NCBI GenBank assembly: GCA_920105625.2
Contig: OV050030.1
Location: 28,576,516-28,640,515 of the forward strand
Direction: 5' to 3'
Length of the DNA stretch: 64,000 bases
Source of the DNA: Clusia tigrina
Lineage: Eukaryota; Arthropoda; Insecta; Diptera; Clusiidae
Shown here: in pieces, positions 36,301 through 46,640 of the stretch
How the letters are laid out: each line of letters starts with the position of its first letter
Numbering within the stretch: the stretch's first letter is position 1
Position numbers and translations under genes: made by a program
The notes under the pieces: model-generated
The model's database searches: none
What the model was told of the DNA's origin: nothing
What the model saw: the letters and a program-made list of their open reading frames with translations, nothing else

Positions 36301-37839
36301 AGTGACTATTTGCACGGAGCTCCAGCTCGAGTGCGGTGCGCCATGAACGAATGAGTGCACAGTTAAGGCGCGTTAGCAGAATTGCCAATTTTAACAGGAT
36401 AACTAAGTATCCCACAACGTAAGGGAAAGGATGCAAAACAAACCGAAAAAACAAAAAAAAAAAATAAACAAAAAATCGAAATATAGTATGCATGAGGAAA
36501 CAGCAACTGCCAAAGTTGTTTATCCATTGGGGGGAATTGGTGGGTGGATGCAGAAGAACGGCGAAAACAATCTCGAACTCGCCATAAATTGATGAAGTAT
36601 GCTTCATAATTCGACCCATGCAACATTGCTGCAGGTCATGGTTTGTGGTCGGCGAAAGTTTTCTGAGGACAAAGTACTGCATATATATAGAGGCACACCT
36701 ATACACAAGCACACACATATGATATACAGATATGTACCCCAACCAAGTTATTGAGAGCTTAAGGTGCAAAGTTTGCAGACGTCTCGATTGCCATTCGCGT
36801 TATTTAAACTACTCATATATATATTCTCGTATGTGCATATACATGTACGTAAAGGTATATATTCGAGTATATTCCTGGATTGTCCACTGAAATAAACTCA
36901 TCAACACAAACATGTATACACATGGTCCACAACCTTTTGATAGCTTTAAGGTTAACAAGGTTTCAGTTTCTCTTAAAAGGTTTCAGTAATAACTTAGGCC
37001 ATTATTCATACTATTAACGTTTGACCATCTTTGACTGAATTTTGTGTACTTTTCTATATTTTAACCCTCTTTTTGGCACATTTGCAAAAATTGTCGACCT
37101 TTTTGTTTTCGAAGCAATTATTAAAGGTCGAAAGATGGAGTGAGAATGACATAACATAAGTATCAAATAACTCACCGTGTTGTTGCAGGACATTAATAGC
37201 TCGAAATTATTTACGCAATAAATTCAACATTTATTTTCTTCGACAAACGGTAACAAATGGAAGCCAAATTATTTTACTCTACTGTGAGAAGCTGCTCACT
37301 ATTTCGAAATAAGGCATAACCTTCTCATATATTTGAAAATATTCTGGAAAGAGTTCAGTTCAGTTGAGACTTACAATAAACATTGATCATTTAGAAGCAA
37401 AAGTGAGTTTTGATACACTATTGTATAAAATTGTAAAATTGTATAAAAAACAATTGCTCTTCATTAAAATAATAGTATGAAAGATCAGAGAAGGTCGTTG
37501 TATGTACAAAATCCAGTGAACCAATTATTAGCAGGAAACAAATTTACAAACTTTAAGTTGGTGACTCGTTTCACTTAATCTGTCTTCTGCCTGGTGAATT
37601 TGAATTGAGAATAAGTAAGAAATGAGATTAAGGAATAAACGAAGGATATTTTGAAAAATAAAATTTTGAACTCACTATCATACAGTATAATATGTTGTAT
37701 AGAGTGTCATAATAGAAATAATCGCCGCACTCCTTCATTGTAGAATGTCATAGAGTTGTGTGAATAACGATACGAAACATGGTTATGAGTATTTTGTTGG
37801 ATAGTTCTTTAAAAAAATCTTTAATATTGTGTTATCAGT
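30321..37839. other. 7.5 kb without a recognisable gene
   Basis: Read on both strands. The AT-rich stretch 31500-31800 has AAATAAATA runs, 32230-32330 is CA-rich, and 34527-34550 is (CT)n. Larger minus-strand frames at 32888-33199 (103 codons) and 36209-36769 (186 codons, hydrophobic, poly-F) show no domain; the latter crosses an A-rich tract that would account for its FF runs. Nothing else is supported. Confidence 0.45.
34527..34550. repeat. (CT)n microsatellite
   Basis: About ten CT dinucleotides after a short TCCCTCTCTC lead. Its complement is GAGAG, a potential GAGA-factor site. Confidence 0.85.
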
Positions 37840-38070
37840 CTTACAGCGATCCTAATGTGTTACTTACTTAGCTGGCGTAACACTCCATTACCGAATTATG
37901 GTATGCGAGAGTCATACAACGATCTTAATGTACTACTTACTTACTTAACTGGCCATAATCCGTTATCCGGTCCGTTATCGGGTTATGGTGTGCCACAAGA
38001 CATCTCTCCAGACACCTCTGCTAGGCGCGCAACTTCTCCAGTTAGGCACACCAATATATGGTAGGACCGC
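37840..38070. repeat. dispersed-repeat fragment with a partial internal duplication
   Basis: ACAGCGATCCTAATGTGTTA followed by CTTACTTA (from about 37842) recurs as ACAACGATCTTAATGTACTA followed by CTTACTTACTTA (from about 37917). The second copy continues ACTGGCCATAATCC, GGTGTGCCACAAGAC and GGACCGCCTCTTCTTC. From memory this text resembles the antisense 3' region of RTE-like elements abundant in tephritid genomes. No coding can be shown. Confidence 0.4.
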
Positions 38071-39289
38071 CTCTTCTTCAAAATGTGAATCAAGGCTTAT
38101 TTGAGGTAAATGAAATCTCTGTTATGGTATGTTAAAAGCTTTGATGAAGCTTCTGAACTTCCAATAGGAAACTCAACTATGGCATTGTTACAGAAACTCT
38201 TTTCACTGATTTCGTATTTCAAAGCTAGCATTGTTGTTTCATTGTCTATGAATGTAAACCCTTCGGACCACTTTAGGCACTTACGATGAAAACCAATTAA
38301 TTTATAAATATTAAGCACACATTTGCACTCTTCCACCGCAATACAATGTGATTGAGTATTAAAACTGAAATAAAATTTAAGCTGCCACTTAAACATGCAA
38401 ATTCCGTTCGTGTCTCGAATAATTGCGTAAATTTTTGCAAAATTGTGGCAATCATTGTCAAAATGACACCAAAGCGGAAAAAATAGTACGGAGTTAACTT
38501 TAACTGCACAAGTCGCAACATTTCCAAACACAGCAGCAACACGTACACAAATATATGCAAATACTCACACAAATGCATCCACTTACGCGTGCCTGGACCG
38601 GCCAGTGAGGCACCCAGCCAGCCACTCATTTGCCTTAACGAAGTGCATAAAATTTCCAATTAGTGGCAAGCGCTTCGATTGCCGCCGCCACCACTGTTGC
38701 CACTGCCGCTGCCAGTGGCGCTGCTGCAACCGTTGTTGTCCTGCCCGTGGTTGCCGGAGGGGGCGCACATCGGTTTTATTCTGCGTCTACTGGTAGCCTG
38801 TGTGTAATCTTAATACCAACAAGTTTAACTAAAAATTGTGCAGCCCGGCTTTACGCTCGTGGTTATTGTTGAAAATTGCAGTGAATGCCGCCAGTTCTCC
38901 TCCCGTGTACCGCAGGACGCATGAGTGGCTGCAACAGTTGCATCCGTTTTATTTGAGTGCATACTCAGGAACGTTCTGCAATGCGCCCATGAAGGATCAA
39001 AACGTGCTGACTCCATATTTTGTGGTGCGATTGTCGCTTAACTGGGAATTGAGGGGTTTCACCATCATGAAAAGTTCAGTTCGTTGTTATATGCAACACT
39101 GAGGAAGAAATTTACAAATTTAAATTTCGCAATTATTTTTAATTATAAGGCTTAATTCCACAAATTGGGGAAGGTAATTAGCAAAATTCTAGATTTGTCA
39201 AAAGTTATTTAATGTGTTCAAATTTCTTATGTTTTCGTAGGAAGTTCTGACTTAATGATGAGACGAACAGTTCTAAAGTTTACACAAAA
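38071..39289. other. no confirmed gene; GC/trinucleotide-rich island at 38,660-38,790
   Basis: The island carries GCC/GCT/GTT trinucleotide runs that read alanine/threonine/valine-rich on plus (SASIAAATTVATAAASGAAA) and Q/R/W-rich on minus. It is far more GC-rich than its surroundings. Frames 38097-38531 and 38297-38659 (minus) have no domains. Confidence 0.35.
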
Positions 39290-39300
39290 TAAAGATTAAT
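39290..39300. repeat. left target-site duplication of the LOA-like element
   Basis: TAAAGATTAAT occurs here and again at 44706-44716, flanking the retroelement on both sides. An 11-bp duplication is typical of target-primed reverse transcription. Confidence 0.85.
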
Positions 39301-39319
39301 AATAAAGGTCGTTGCGTCG

Positions 39320-39325
39320 TCAGTT
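39320..39325 (+). promoter_or_regulatory. initiator-like TCAGTT near the 5' end of the LOA-like element
   Basis: TCAGTT is an exact fly Inr and lies 20 bp inside the left target duplication, where the internal Pol II promoter of insect non-LTR elements should be. No downstream promoter element was clearly matched. Confidence 0.4.
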
Positions 39326-39719
39326 ACTCAAGGGGACTAACATGTATTTGAGTACATGCCGTAATTGAGTTCTATCGGAAGTTGGGTCTATCACCTCCAC
39401 GTGGTAACGCCTGGTAACAATTGTGCACTGGGTGTGATGTGCGTCCATTCCTGACAATGGATCCCACAGCGTATCCAGTGTACGGTTGGCTAAGATAGGT
39501 TGGGCGGAGGGAGTAAACCCTGGTAAAAAATCCCCCTAACTAAAGGTGTTATGCGACCCGTGCCTATTGGTTGGTTTGCAGCCTGGGGGTAATACCGGCT
39601 GCATTCCTACGGAGCTACCTCGATACCAGGTCACCTCGAGGTATATTCACGACCTTGCCGTGGTATGGGGCGCTGTCACGGTCGACCACTATGCTTCCCC
39701 TTAAAAATTGAAGATCACC

Positions 39720-41231
39720 ATGTCTGCTACGGTGGACGGTGATCGTAAGAACAAGATGAACCACAAACAAAAAATAAACACAATTTCTATAGACAAGCAG
39801 TCCCTAAATGCAACGGGGGCTATTGCCTCCATTTCTGAATCTGGCTCAGGTCAGAAAAAAAATTCGTACGGCGGAAGCTGGGGCTATAGAACCTAGTGGA
39901 AGCGTCGGTACTAATAAGCCAAGTACAGCTGGCCCATCTCGTATGGCGGAAGCTGGCACCGGGGACAAACCTGGTTCCAGTGGAAGTGACAGTACAAAGA
40001 AAGAATCTACATTGCATACGGCGGATACCGGGATTGGCCCTCGTAGACGTGACGGCGCATCCACGTCTAAAATGACTAAGGTCTCCTCAGTAGTAAAGCC
40101 TACACGGCATAACTACAAGGAGAGACGCGCTGCCTTGAAGTTGCTGGAACGTATTAAAAGTGTTCCGGAGGGCGAGAGGTCAGAAAAACAAAAGTCCTCC
40201 ATTAGCTGGGCAAAAAGGGTTACGGAGGGACTCTCAGAGTTTCCGAAACCGAACCCGCCGCCAAAACGTCAGCTCTCGGACGACCCGCCCAGAAACCCCA
40301 GCAGCATCAAAAGGCCAAGACGTCATGAGACTACTGCCGCACCAAAGACCTTCAGCGAAGCTGTACGAGGTCAACAATTATGGGCCGTTGTGGACAGAAG
40401 CAACATTGCTGGCACAATTTCTGTTGAGAACTGGAAGAAAATAGAAGCCAGGCTCTCGAGCACTTTCTTCCAGATTTTGAAGGAAAATCCTGGCCCTGCT
40501 CCTTTTTGTCGCAACTGTGGATGGCATCAGAACCACGTGAAGCTTATCGCATGTGCCGATCAGAGATCAACTGATCTGTATAAAATAGCCATCTCCAGAA
40601 TTGGTGAAGTTTGGTCTGGGTCTAAGCTCGAGGTAATCTCGAGGGAGGATATCCCGAACCTGCCAAGAGCGAGGGCCTGGATACCAGCTGAGCCATTTAA
40701 CCCTAAAATGGTTCTGGAGATGTTACGGGTATGTAATCCGGAACTCCCGATATCATCGTGGAAGGTCACGAAACTGGAGGAGCCAAAAGGCGAGTACCGC
40801 AGTGCTACCTTGGTGGTGAGCACGGACTCGTTGGAATCGCTTTCGCGATCTGATGGTGTCGTGAGCTATGGATTCTCGTCCATTACACTAAGGGTCTACA
40901 AAAAAGACGTGAATGTCACCAATGCAATGGACCATGTTGGAGTTGTGGTAGACCCTGACGCCTCATCTCAGCTGGAAGAAGAGGCCAACACCACTTCTGC
41001 TGGTGGAGATAGAACGTCAGTGGTGGAACCTGGCTCTGGTTCTGGCAAAGCGGTTGCGCTAAACAGGGCATCATCCGATGGCAGTGTCTGTTCCTTAGTG
41101 GAAAGGGTGGCGCAAGCCACTCTGACTGGTCGGACGAGGAGGAGCTACTGGCATTGGACGAAGAAGATGCTGATAAAACGGTGGTGGAGGTGGAGACCAG
41201 TAACCATGATGTTACGGGTACTTCAGATTAA
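39720..41231 (+). pseudogene. LOA-like ORF1 (gag-like, DUF4780-type), two frameshifts
   Basis: The nucleic-acid-binding first protein of the element. The start is chosen at ATG 39720 (ACCATGT context). The reading frame changes at an A8 run (39855-39862), one base too long or two too short, and stays open in the next frame as 39808-41247. It changes back around 41080-41100 to end SDWSDEEELLALDEEDADKT and a TAA at 41229-41231. The N-terminal ~150 residues are S/G/K/P-rich and disordered. The middle is a globular domain (about residues 220-400: AVVDRSNIAGTISVENWKK, FCRNCGWHQNHVKLIACADQ, LPRARAWIPAEPF, VSYGFSSITLRVYKKD) that I recognise as the DUF4780 type seen in insect retroelement ORF1s. The acidic C-terminus overlaps ORF2 by 23 bp. 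Confidence 0.85.
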
Positions 41232-44200
41232 CCTACACTACTCATAGGTTGCGTCCGCCAATCTTATACTACATCTGTCAAAGGACAGATACCATATTGT
41301 CCTGATTCAAGAACCATGGGTTTTACATGGTCTTGTGTGCGGACTAGGGACTCCAAAATACAAAATGATGTATACACGTAATACAGGTAAACCTAGAGCG
41401 TGTGTACTAATATGTAGAGGGATAAATGCTTTTATGCTCCCTAATTACAGCGATGCCGATCAAACGACTATCAGCCTGGAGTCGCGTGACGAGAGGATAT
41501 GGCTATCGTCATGCTACGATCACGAAGAGCTACCAAGATCAATTTTTAAGGATCTGGTAGCGCACTCGCGAAGGCTAGGCGCAAAAATGATAATTGGTGC
41601 GGATATAAATGGTCATCACATCGTGTGGGGTAGCACGGACACTAATATGAGGGCTGAGTGCCTTTTTGATTATTTGCTTGGAACTAACCTGCAAATATGT
41701 AATAGGGGTATTAAACCTACATTTGTCATAAGCAATAGGCAGGAGGTAATAGACGCCACCTTTGCCTCTGACTCTGTTGTAGGAAGAATAAGTGAGTGGG
41801 TGGTGTTAGAAGAACACTCCTTCTCTGACCATAGATACATCTCGTTTGAGATTAAGAAAACTCTACCTAAACCTAAGCCTGGTAGAAATATCAGGAAAAC
41901 AGACTGGGATAAATATGTAGATCTAGTTGGGATTAATGTCTGTCCATCTAGCGAACCAAGAAGCATAGAAGGGGTAGAGAAAATGGTAGGCTCTGTTACT
42001 GCGAGCCTGAACGCGACCTTGGCAGTAGCCTGTCCACTAAGGAAGTTGAGGGGAAAGCCGAAACCTCGGTGGTTGACGGAAGAGCTAAGTAAGCTTCGGG
42101 TAGACAGTAGGACGAGTGACGCGAAGTATACACGTCTTGAAAATGACTGGAGAGCGTATAGAGAGGCTCTTAAGGTCTTTAAGAAGAAGGTTAGAACTGC
42201 TCAAAGGCAATCTTGGAAATCCTTTTGTGAAGAAGTAGAGGGAGCGACTGAGGCTTCTAGACTTCGGAAAATATTGGCGGGAAGTTCTCAGAACTGGGCG
42301 CTTTTACAGAAGGTGGATGGAACATTCACTACAACTAGTAAGGAGTCTCTAGAGCTTCTACTCAGCACGCATTTCCCAGGCTGCTCAGATATTACTGGGC
42401 ACGAGAGGGAAGATACGTCAAATAGTCGGGAAGTTTGGATAGACGCTCTATCTGAAAATCGACTCTTAAGGACTATTGAAAGTTTTAAGCCTTTTAAGTC
42501 CCCTGGTCCTGATGGTATTTATCCGGTGGAATTACATAAAACCGCTGGATACCTGAAAGGCTGGCTGTTAGCAATCTTTGAAGCATGCTTTAAGTTTGGG
42601 TATATACCGCTTCAGTGGAGACAGGCCAGAGTGGTCTTTATTCCGAAAGCTGGAAAAAGTTCACATACACATCCAAGGGACTTAAGACCGATATCTCTCT
42701 CATCTTTTCTTTTGAAGACTTGAGAGAGAGTGATAGAAATCCACTTAAGCTTAACTTTAGACAAGAATCTAATCTCATCGGTTCAACATGCCTATACAAA
42801 AGGGAAATCTGTGGAGACAGCCCTACGTAACCTTATTTCCATTGCAGAAAGGTCATTGCACAAGTAGGAATTTACCCTGGCTGCCTTTCTTGATATTGAG
42901 GGGGCCTTTAATAATGTCAAAGAGGAGGCCATCACTGCACCACTTACTGAACTTGGTGTGGAAACGGGCCTGGTAGGCTGGTGGCTTATGCCGATGATGT
43001 TGTCATTGCTGTCTCTGGAAAATTCACATCTACACTGAGAGATTTGTTGCAAAATGCTCTAGATATTCTTTCAAAGTGGGCGGAGGACTGTGGTCTTGGA
43101 GTAAATCCGGATAAGACTAAGGTCACTCTGTTTACTAGGAAACATAAAATCCCTCAATTAGACATTACTCTTAAGGGGAAAGCTCTAGGGATTTCAGAAG
43201 AGCCGAAATACTAGAGTCTTATAATCGATAGAAAGCTTACTTGGAAGTCAAACACCATAGAAAGAGCTAGGAAAGCTGGGGTGGCTTTTTATGCCTGCAA
43301 AAGAGCTATAGGTAAAACCTGGGGAATTAAGCCCAGGGTAGCTCACTGGCTTTACCCTGCGGTTGTCAGGCCCATTCTCCTATATGAAAATGTGGTCTGG
43401 TGGACGGAAATGCAGAAAAGAACCTACCACGAAACACTCGGTAAGGCACAGAGATCAGCAGAATTAGCAATAAGTGGCACCATGAAAACCACGCCAACCT
43501 TGGCATTCGATATCATACTACATCTGCCACCCTTAGATCTCTTCTGCAAATATTTAGCGGCATGTTCCGCTATTCGGCTCAAGGCGAGCTCACAATGGAA
43601 AGCTGTTCCGTATGGACATGCGACCATATTAGAATCCCACACGGACATATCCAGTGAAATTGACTACCTTCCTTCTTCCCTCTGTTTCGAAAGGAACTTT
43701 TGGGTCAGAATTCCTTCCAGAGAGGAATGGCTCGAGGGGGATCCATCACCAGATACTCCCATTAAGATATACACAGACGGATCAAAAATGAATACCGGTG
43801 TAGGATCAGGAGTCTATTGCGAATTGCCCTCAATCAGTGAATCCACCAAACTAATGGATCACTGCAGTGTTTTTCAAGCGGAAGTAACCGCTATTTACGA
43901 AGCCTTGAATTGGCTGAGGATAAACGAGGTAACCATCAAGGATATCTGCATTTTGTCGGACAGCCAGGCTGCATTAAGGGCTTTGAATGCATTCCAAATA
44001 ACATCGAGGAGTGTCTTAGACTGTCGCCGATCTCTAAATGAGATGGCTAAAAAATTCCATATCTAGTTGTGCTGGGTGCCAGGACATAGGGATATACCAG
44101 GGAACTGATCAACTTGCGAGAGATGGCACTTGTATGCCAAATGTCGGTAGGCATATGGGTGTACCTCTCGCGACTTGTAAGCTTCTCATAAGAGAGACAC

Positions 44201-44604
44201 TGATTAATTCTACCGATCAAAGGTGGATCTGTGCCACTACCTGTGAAATCGCCAGGCAAACATGGCCGAGGCTAAATCTGCGTCTATCTAGGAATATCAT
44301 TAGACTCAATAGACTACAAATTAGGACTTTAATAGGAGCCCTCACGGGACATTGTCTAATAGGAAATCATGCAAGAAGAATGGGAGTTTATACACATGAT
44401 TTCTGCCGCAGCTGCAGGAACGAGGAGGAGCTGGAAACGGTCCAGCATCTCTTCTGTACATGTCCAGCTTTTGCCAGAAATAGGGAGCGGTTACTAGGAT
44501 CCCACTTCTTAACAAGTATAGATGGTCTATGTCAGTCAGGTGTTAACAACCTTCTTCGCTTTGTAAAAGGCTCAGGGTGGTTCAATCGGGAGGGGGAAGC
44601 GTAG
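41209..44604 (+). pseudogene. LOA-like ORF2 (endonuclease / reverse transcriptase / RNase H), multiply broken
   Basis: The retrotransposition enzyme. It begins MLRVLQINLHYS at ATG 41209, followed at once by TAG 41245-41247. The apurinic-type endonuclease spans about 41280-41860: VLIQEPW, IIGADINGHHIVWGS, EEHSFSDHRYISFEI. The reverse transcriptase starts near 42480 (SPGPDGIYPVELH); TGA at 42721-42723 and TAG at 42865-42867 interrupt it. Motif A is LAAFLDIEGAFNNV (about 42876-42917) and the catalytic YADD lies at 42987-42998 in another frame. Only about 34 codons separate A from YADD, where some 100 are usual, and the GTPQGG-type motif B is missing: an internal deletion near 42975-42985. A further TAG is at 43212-43214. 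RNase H reads KIYTDGSKMNTGV, FQAEVTAIYEAL, ILSDSQAALRAL and LCWVPGHRDIPGN, then a stop and frame change near 44109. The C-terminus has FCRSCRNEEELETVQHLFC and ends at 44604. Confidence 0.9.
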
Positions 44605-44705
44605 CCATGCCTCGCATCCGCGGTTCACAACGGACCCAACTGGTGGTCTAAGTGGCATCACTGGTTGTAGGTGATGCGGCTGCCCTACCTACCTACCTGC
44701 CTACC
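44605..44705 (+). other. 3' untranslated tail of the LOA-like element
   Basis: About 100 bp after the ORF2 stop, ending in CTACCTACCTACCTGCCTAC. Short tandem repeats instead of poly(A) at the 3' end are normal for LOA/I/R1-type elements. Confidence 0.7.
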
Positions 44706-44716
44706 TAAAGATTAAT
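44706..44716. repeat. right target-site duplication of the LOA-like element
   Basis: TAAAGATTAAT, identical to 39290-39300. The first T could equally be the last base of the element. Confidence 0.85.
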
Positions 44717-45494
44717 TTAAATTTCAAGACACAGTAGCTGCCTCATTGGTGATGCACAATATTATCAGTGGAGTTGTCGATTTTCCTCAAACGACTCTAT
44801 TGCTGGAATGTCTGGAATGAATATCACATGTGAGTCAATGATGATGGATTTGATAGCACAAGAATTTGTGCGAAGATGACGAAAATGGTTGATATTAATA
44901 AAGGGGCATGCTTATAGACATAGGATGATATTGGTTTTCACTTCGTTAATTGAATTATAACTTTGGCAATTATTTCTTAACTATCTTGTATATAAACTTC
45001 GGTCAAAGCTTATATGGAATATTGGTTAATGCAAATCTAGTGATTGTTTTCTTAACGACCTTTTAAGGGTGGCATTTCATTAGAGGCTTTTCATAGCATA
45101 TTTTTCAATAATGGCCTCTCAATAATCTCTAATCGTTTTTAATAATATTTTAACATTTATTCATGTGTAGTTATGAACGAAGCATAGATTATTTAGGTTT
45201 AATATTAAACATCTTCATTGACATAATATATAAACAAATGCAAACAATCAAAATTTTTAACGGATTACATTGCTAATAAATCTTTAAATATCTTTTGAAT
45301 TATAGAAAAGTGTAGATTAAATTTGTTTACGGGTGTAATACACCGCGACCTGAAAGATATTTTCTGATGCCTCTATTTACTTAAAAAATGAGGATAATGT
45401 CATCTACACATTTTCTGTCAGGTTAATTTCCGACCGGAATTAATTTTTTTTTTTGGAGGAAACAAGTTGAGCCATCCTGCTCATATGTAAGAAA
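44717..45494. other. no recognisable gene
   Basis: AT-rich spacer between two retroelement copies, with a T13 run near 45447-45460. Nothing supported. Confidence 0.45.
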
Positions 45495-46640
45495 TATTCT
45501 CCAAAACCCCAAAACGGCACTCCGCTCTCTTTGAGCACACACGTTAATTACTTAGGCCTGATTTTCGACCCAAAGCTTAATATGAAAGCCAATCTAGCTG
45601 AGAGAGCACGTAAAGCAACATGCGCTATATACTGTTGTAGGAGAGCAGTTGGAGCACGATGCTCTGGCTCTACACGCCCATCGTCGAACCCAGCCTGTTA
45701 TACAGGTCGGCCTTTTGGTGGCAAGCTCTCGAAAAAGCCTGCAATATCAAACCCCTCGATAAAATCAGAAGATCCATTGCTCTACTGATCGCTGACGCTC
45801 TTCGTACCACACCTACACAAGCCCATTTTGTAATGCTGCATTGGCTCCCTTCGGGGGTCCTGGTTAAGCAACAAACCAAGTTGTCAGCGTTTAGACTTAA
45901 CGCTCTTTCGCACTGGCGCATAACCCTGGCGGGGCATGCCTCTATGAATAGGGAGTTCGACGCCACTATTCCAAGCAGAAATAACTGGACTTCAAAAGAC
46001 TTACTCGTCGGTGAAATGGATGATATCTATACCGACGGTTCCAAACTTGGAGGTAGAGTCGGTAGCGGTATCTTTTCCGACAAAACAAAAATATATCTCC
46101 CTAGGTCTCCCTGACCATAGCAGCGTCTTTCAAGCTGCGATATCGGCGCAGTCAACGTATCCATTTTCTCAGATAGCCAAGCCGTCATTAAATCTCTTTT
46201 TGGCTCTACGGCCATCTCAAAACTCGTTCATGAATCTCGAACATCTTTAATGAGCTCGCAAGTTACTCTCGCACTTAGTCTGTGTTCCCGGAGATAGCGA
46301 CATCCCGGGCAACAGCGTTGTGAACGAGCTTGCCAAGGCAGGCACGCTACTGCACGAAATTCAGCCCTCCGTAAATATCGGCATCCCACTGGCAACAGTG
46401 CGATATCAAACGGAAATACCTGGCTGACGCCTACAAATCCTGGGTTGACGAGGAATCCTGCCACACGGCTAGACTAACTTGGGCAAGAATGGACAAATAC
46501 AGAACCAATCAACTTTTTCGACTTGATCGCGTATCACTGTCGTCAACTGTCTCGGTTTTGAACGGCCACTGCATACTGGGAAAGCACGCAGAAATAGTGG
46601 GCCTACCCTCAAACGATTTTTGCCGAGCTGTCTTTCTCCA
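45495..46640 (+). mobile_element. second LOA-like ORF2 fragment, truncated at both ends
   Basis: Different in sequence from its 39.3-kb neighbour but with the same domain order. It starts in the RT thumb (STHVNYLGLIFDPKLNMKAN at 45531, AERARKATCAIYCCRRAVGA) and continues after a frameshift as IVEPSLLYRSAFWWQALEKA and LRTTPTQAHFVMLHWLPSG (45659-46114). RNase H reads DDIYTDGSKLGGRVGSGIFS, then fragments in other frames with FSDSQAV and VPGDSDIPGN. The C-terminal part includes ARMDKYRTNQLFRLDRVS and SVLNGHCILGKHAEIVGL and breaks off at NDFCRAV, before the second half of the Cys/His motif. No upstream palm or endonuclease and no 3' tail. Confidence 0.8.

Larger units (their letters stand above)
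39301..44705 (+). mobile_element. LOA-like non-LTR retrotransposon, near full length, inactive
   Basis: A 5.4-kb insertion bounded by 11-bp direct repeats. Order: ~420-bp 5' untranslated region, ORF1 (39720-41231), ORF2 (41209-44604), and a short 3' tail ending in imperfect CTAC repeats (CTACCTACCTACCTGCC). ORF2 carries endonuclease, reverse transcriptase, RNase H and a C-terminal Cys/His motif; RNase H separates it from Jockey and R1 elements and points to the LOA or I group. There is no poly(A). Not autonomous: ORF1 has two frameshifts, and ORF2 has at least three stops, two frame changes and an internal deletion. Confidence 0.9.

Noticed and set aside
36209..36769. 186-codon minus-strand frame as a membrane protein gene
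   Set aside because: Hydrophobicity comes from an A-rich tract read as poly-F. No signal or domain pattern, no promoter, and a second frame overlaps it on the same strand.
30560..37800. Known insect microRNA hairpins
   Set aside because: I looked for several familiar mature sequences (for example let-7, miR-1, bantam, miR-184, miR-276) and saw none. Novel hairpins cannot be judged by eye.
38097..38531. 144-codon minus-strand frame as a gene
   Set aside because: No domain, overlapped by another minus-strand frame, start and composition unconvincing.
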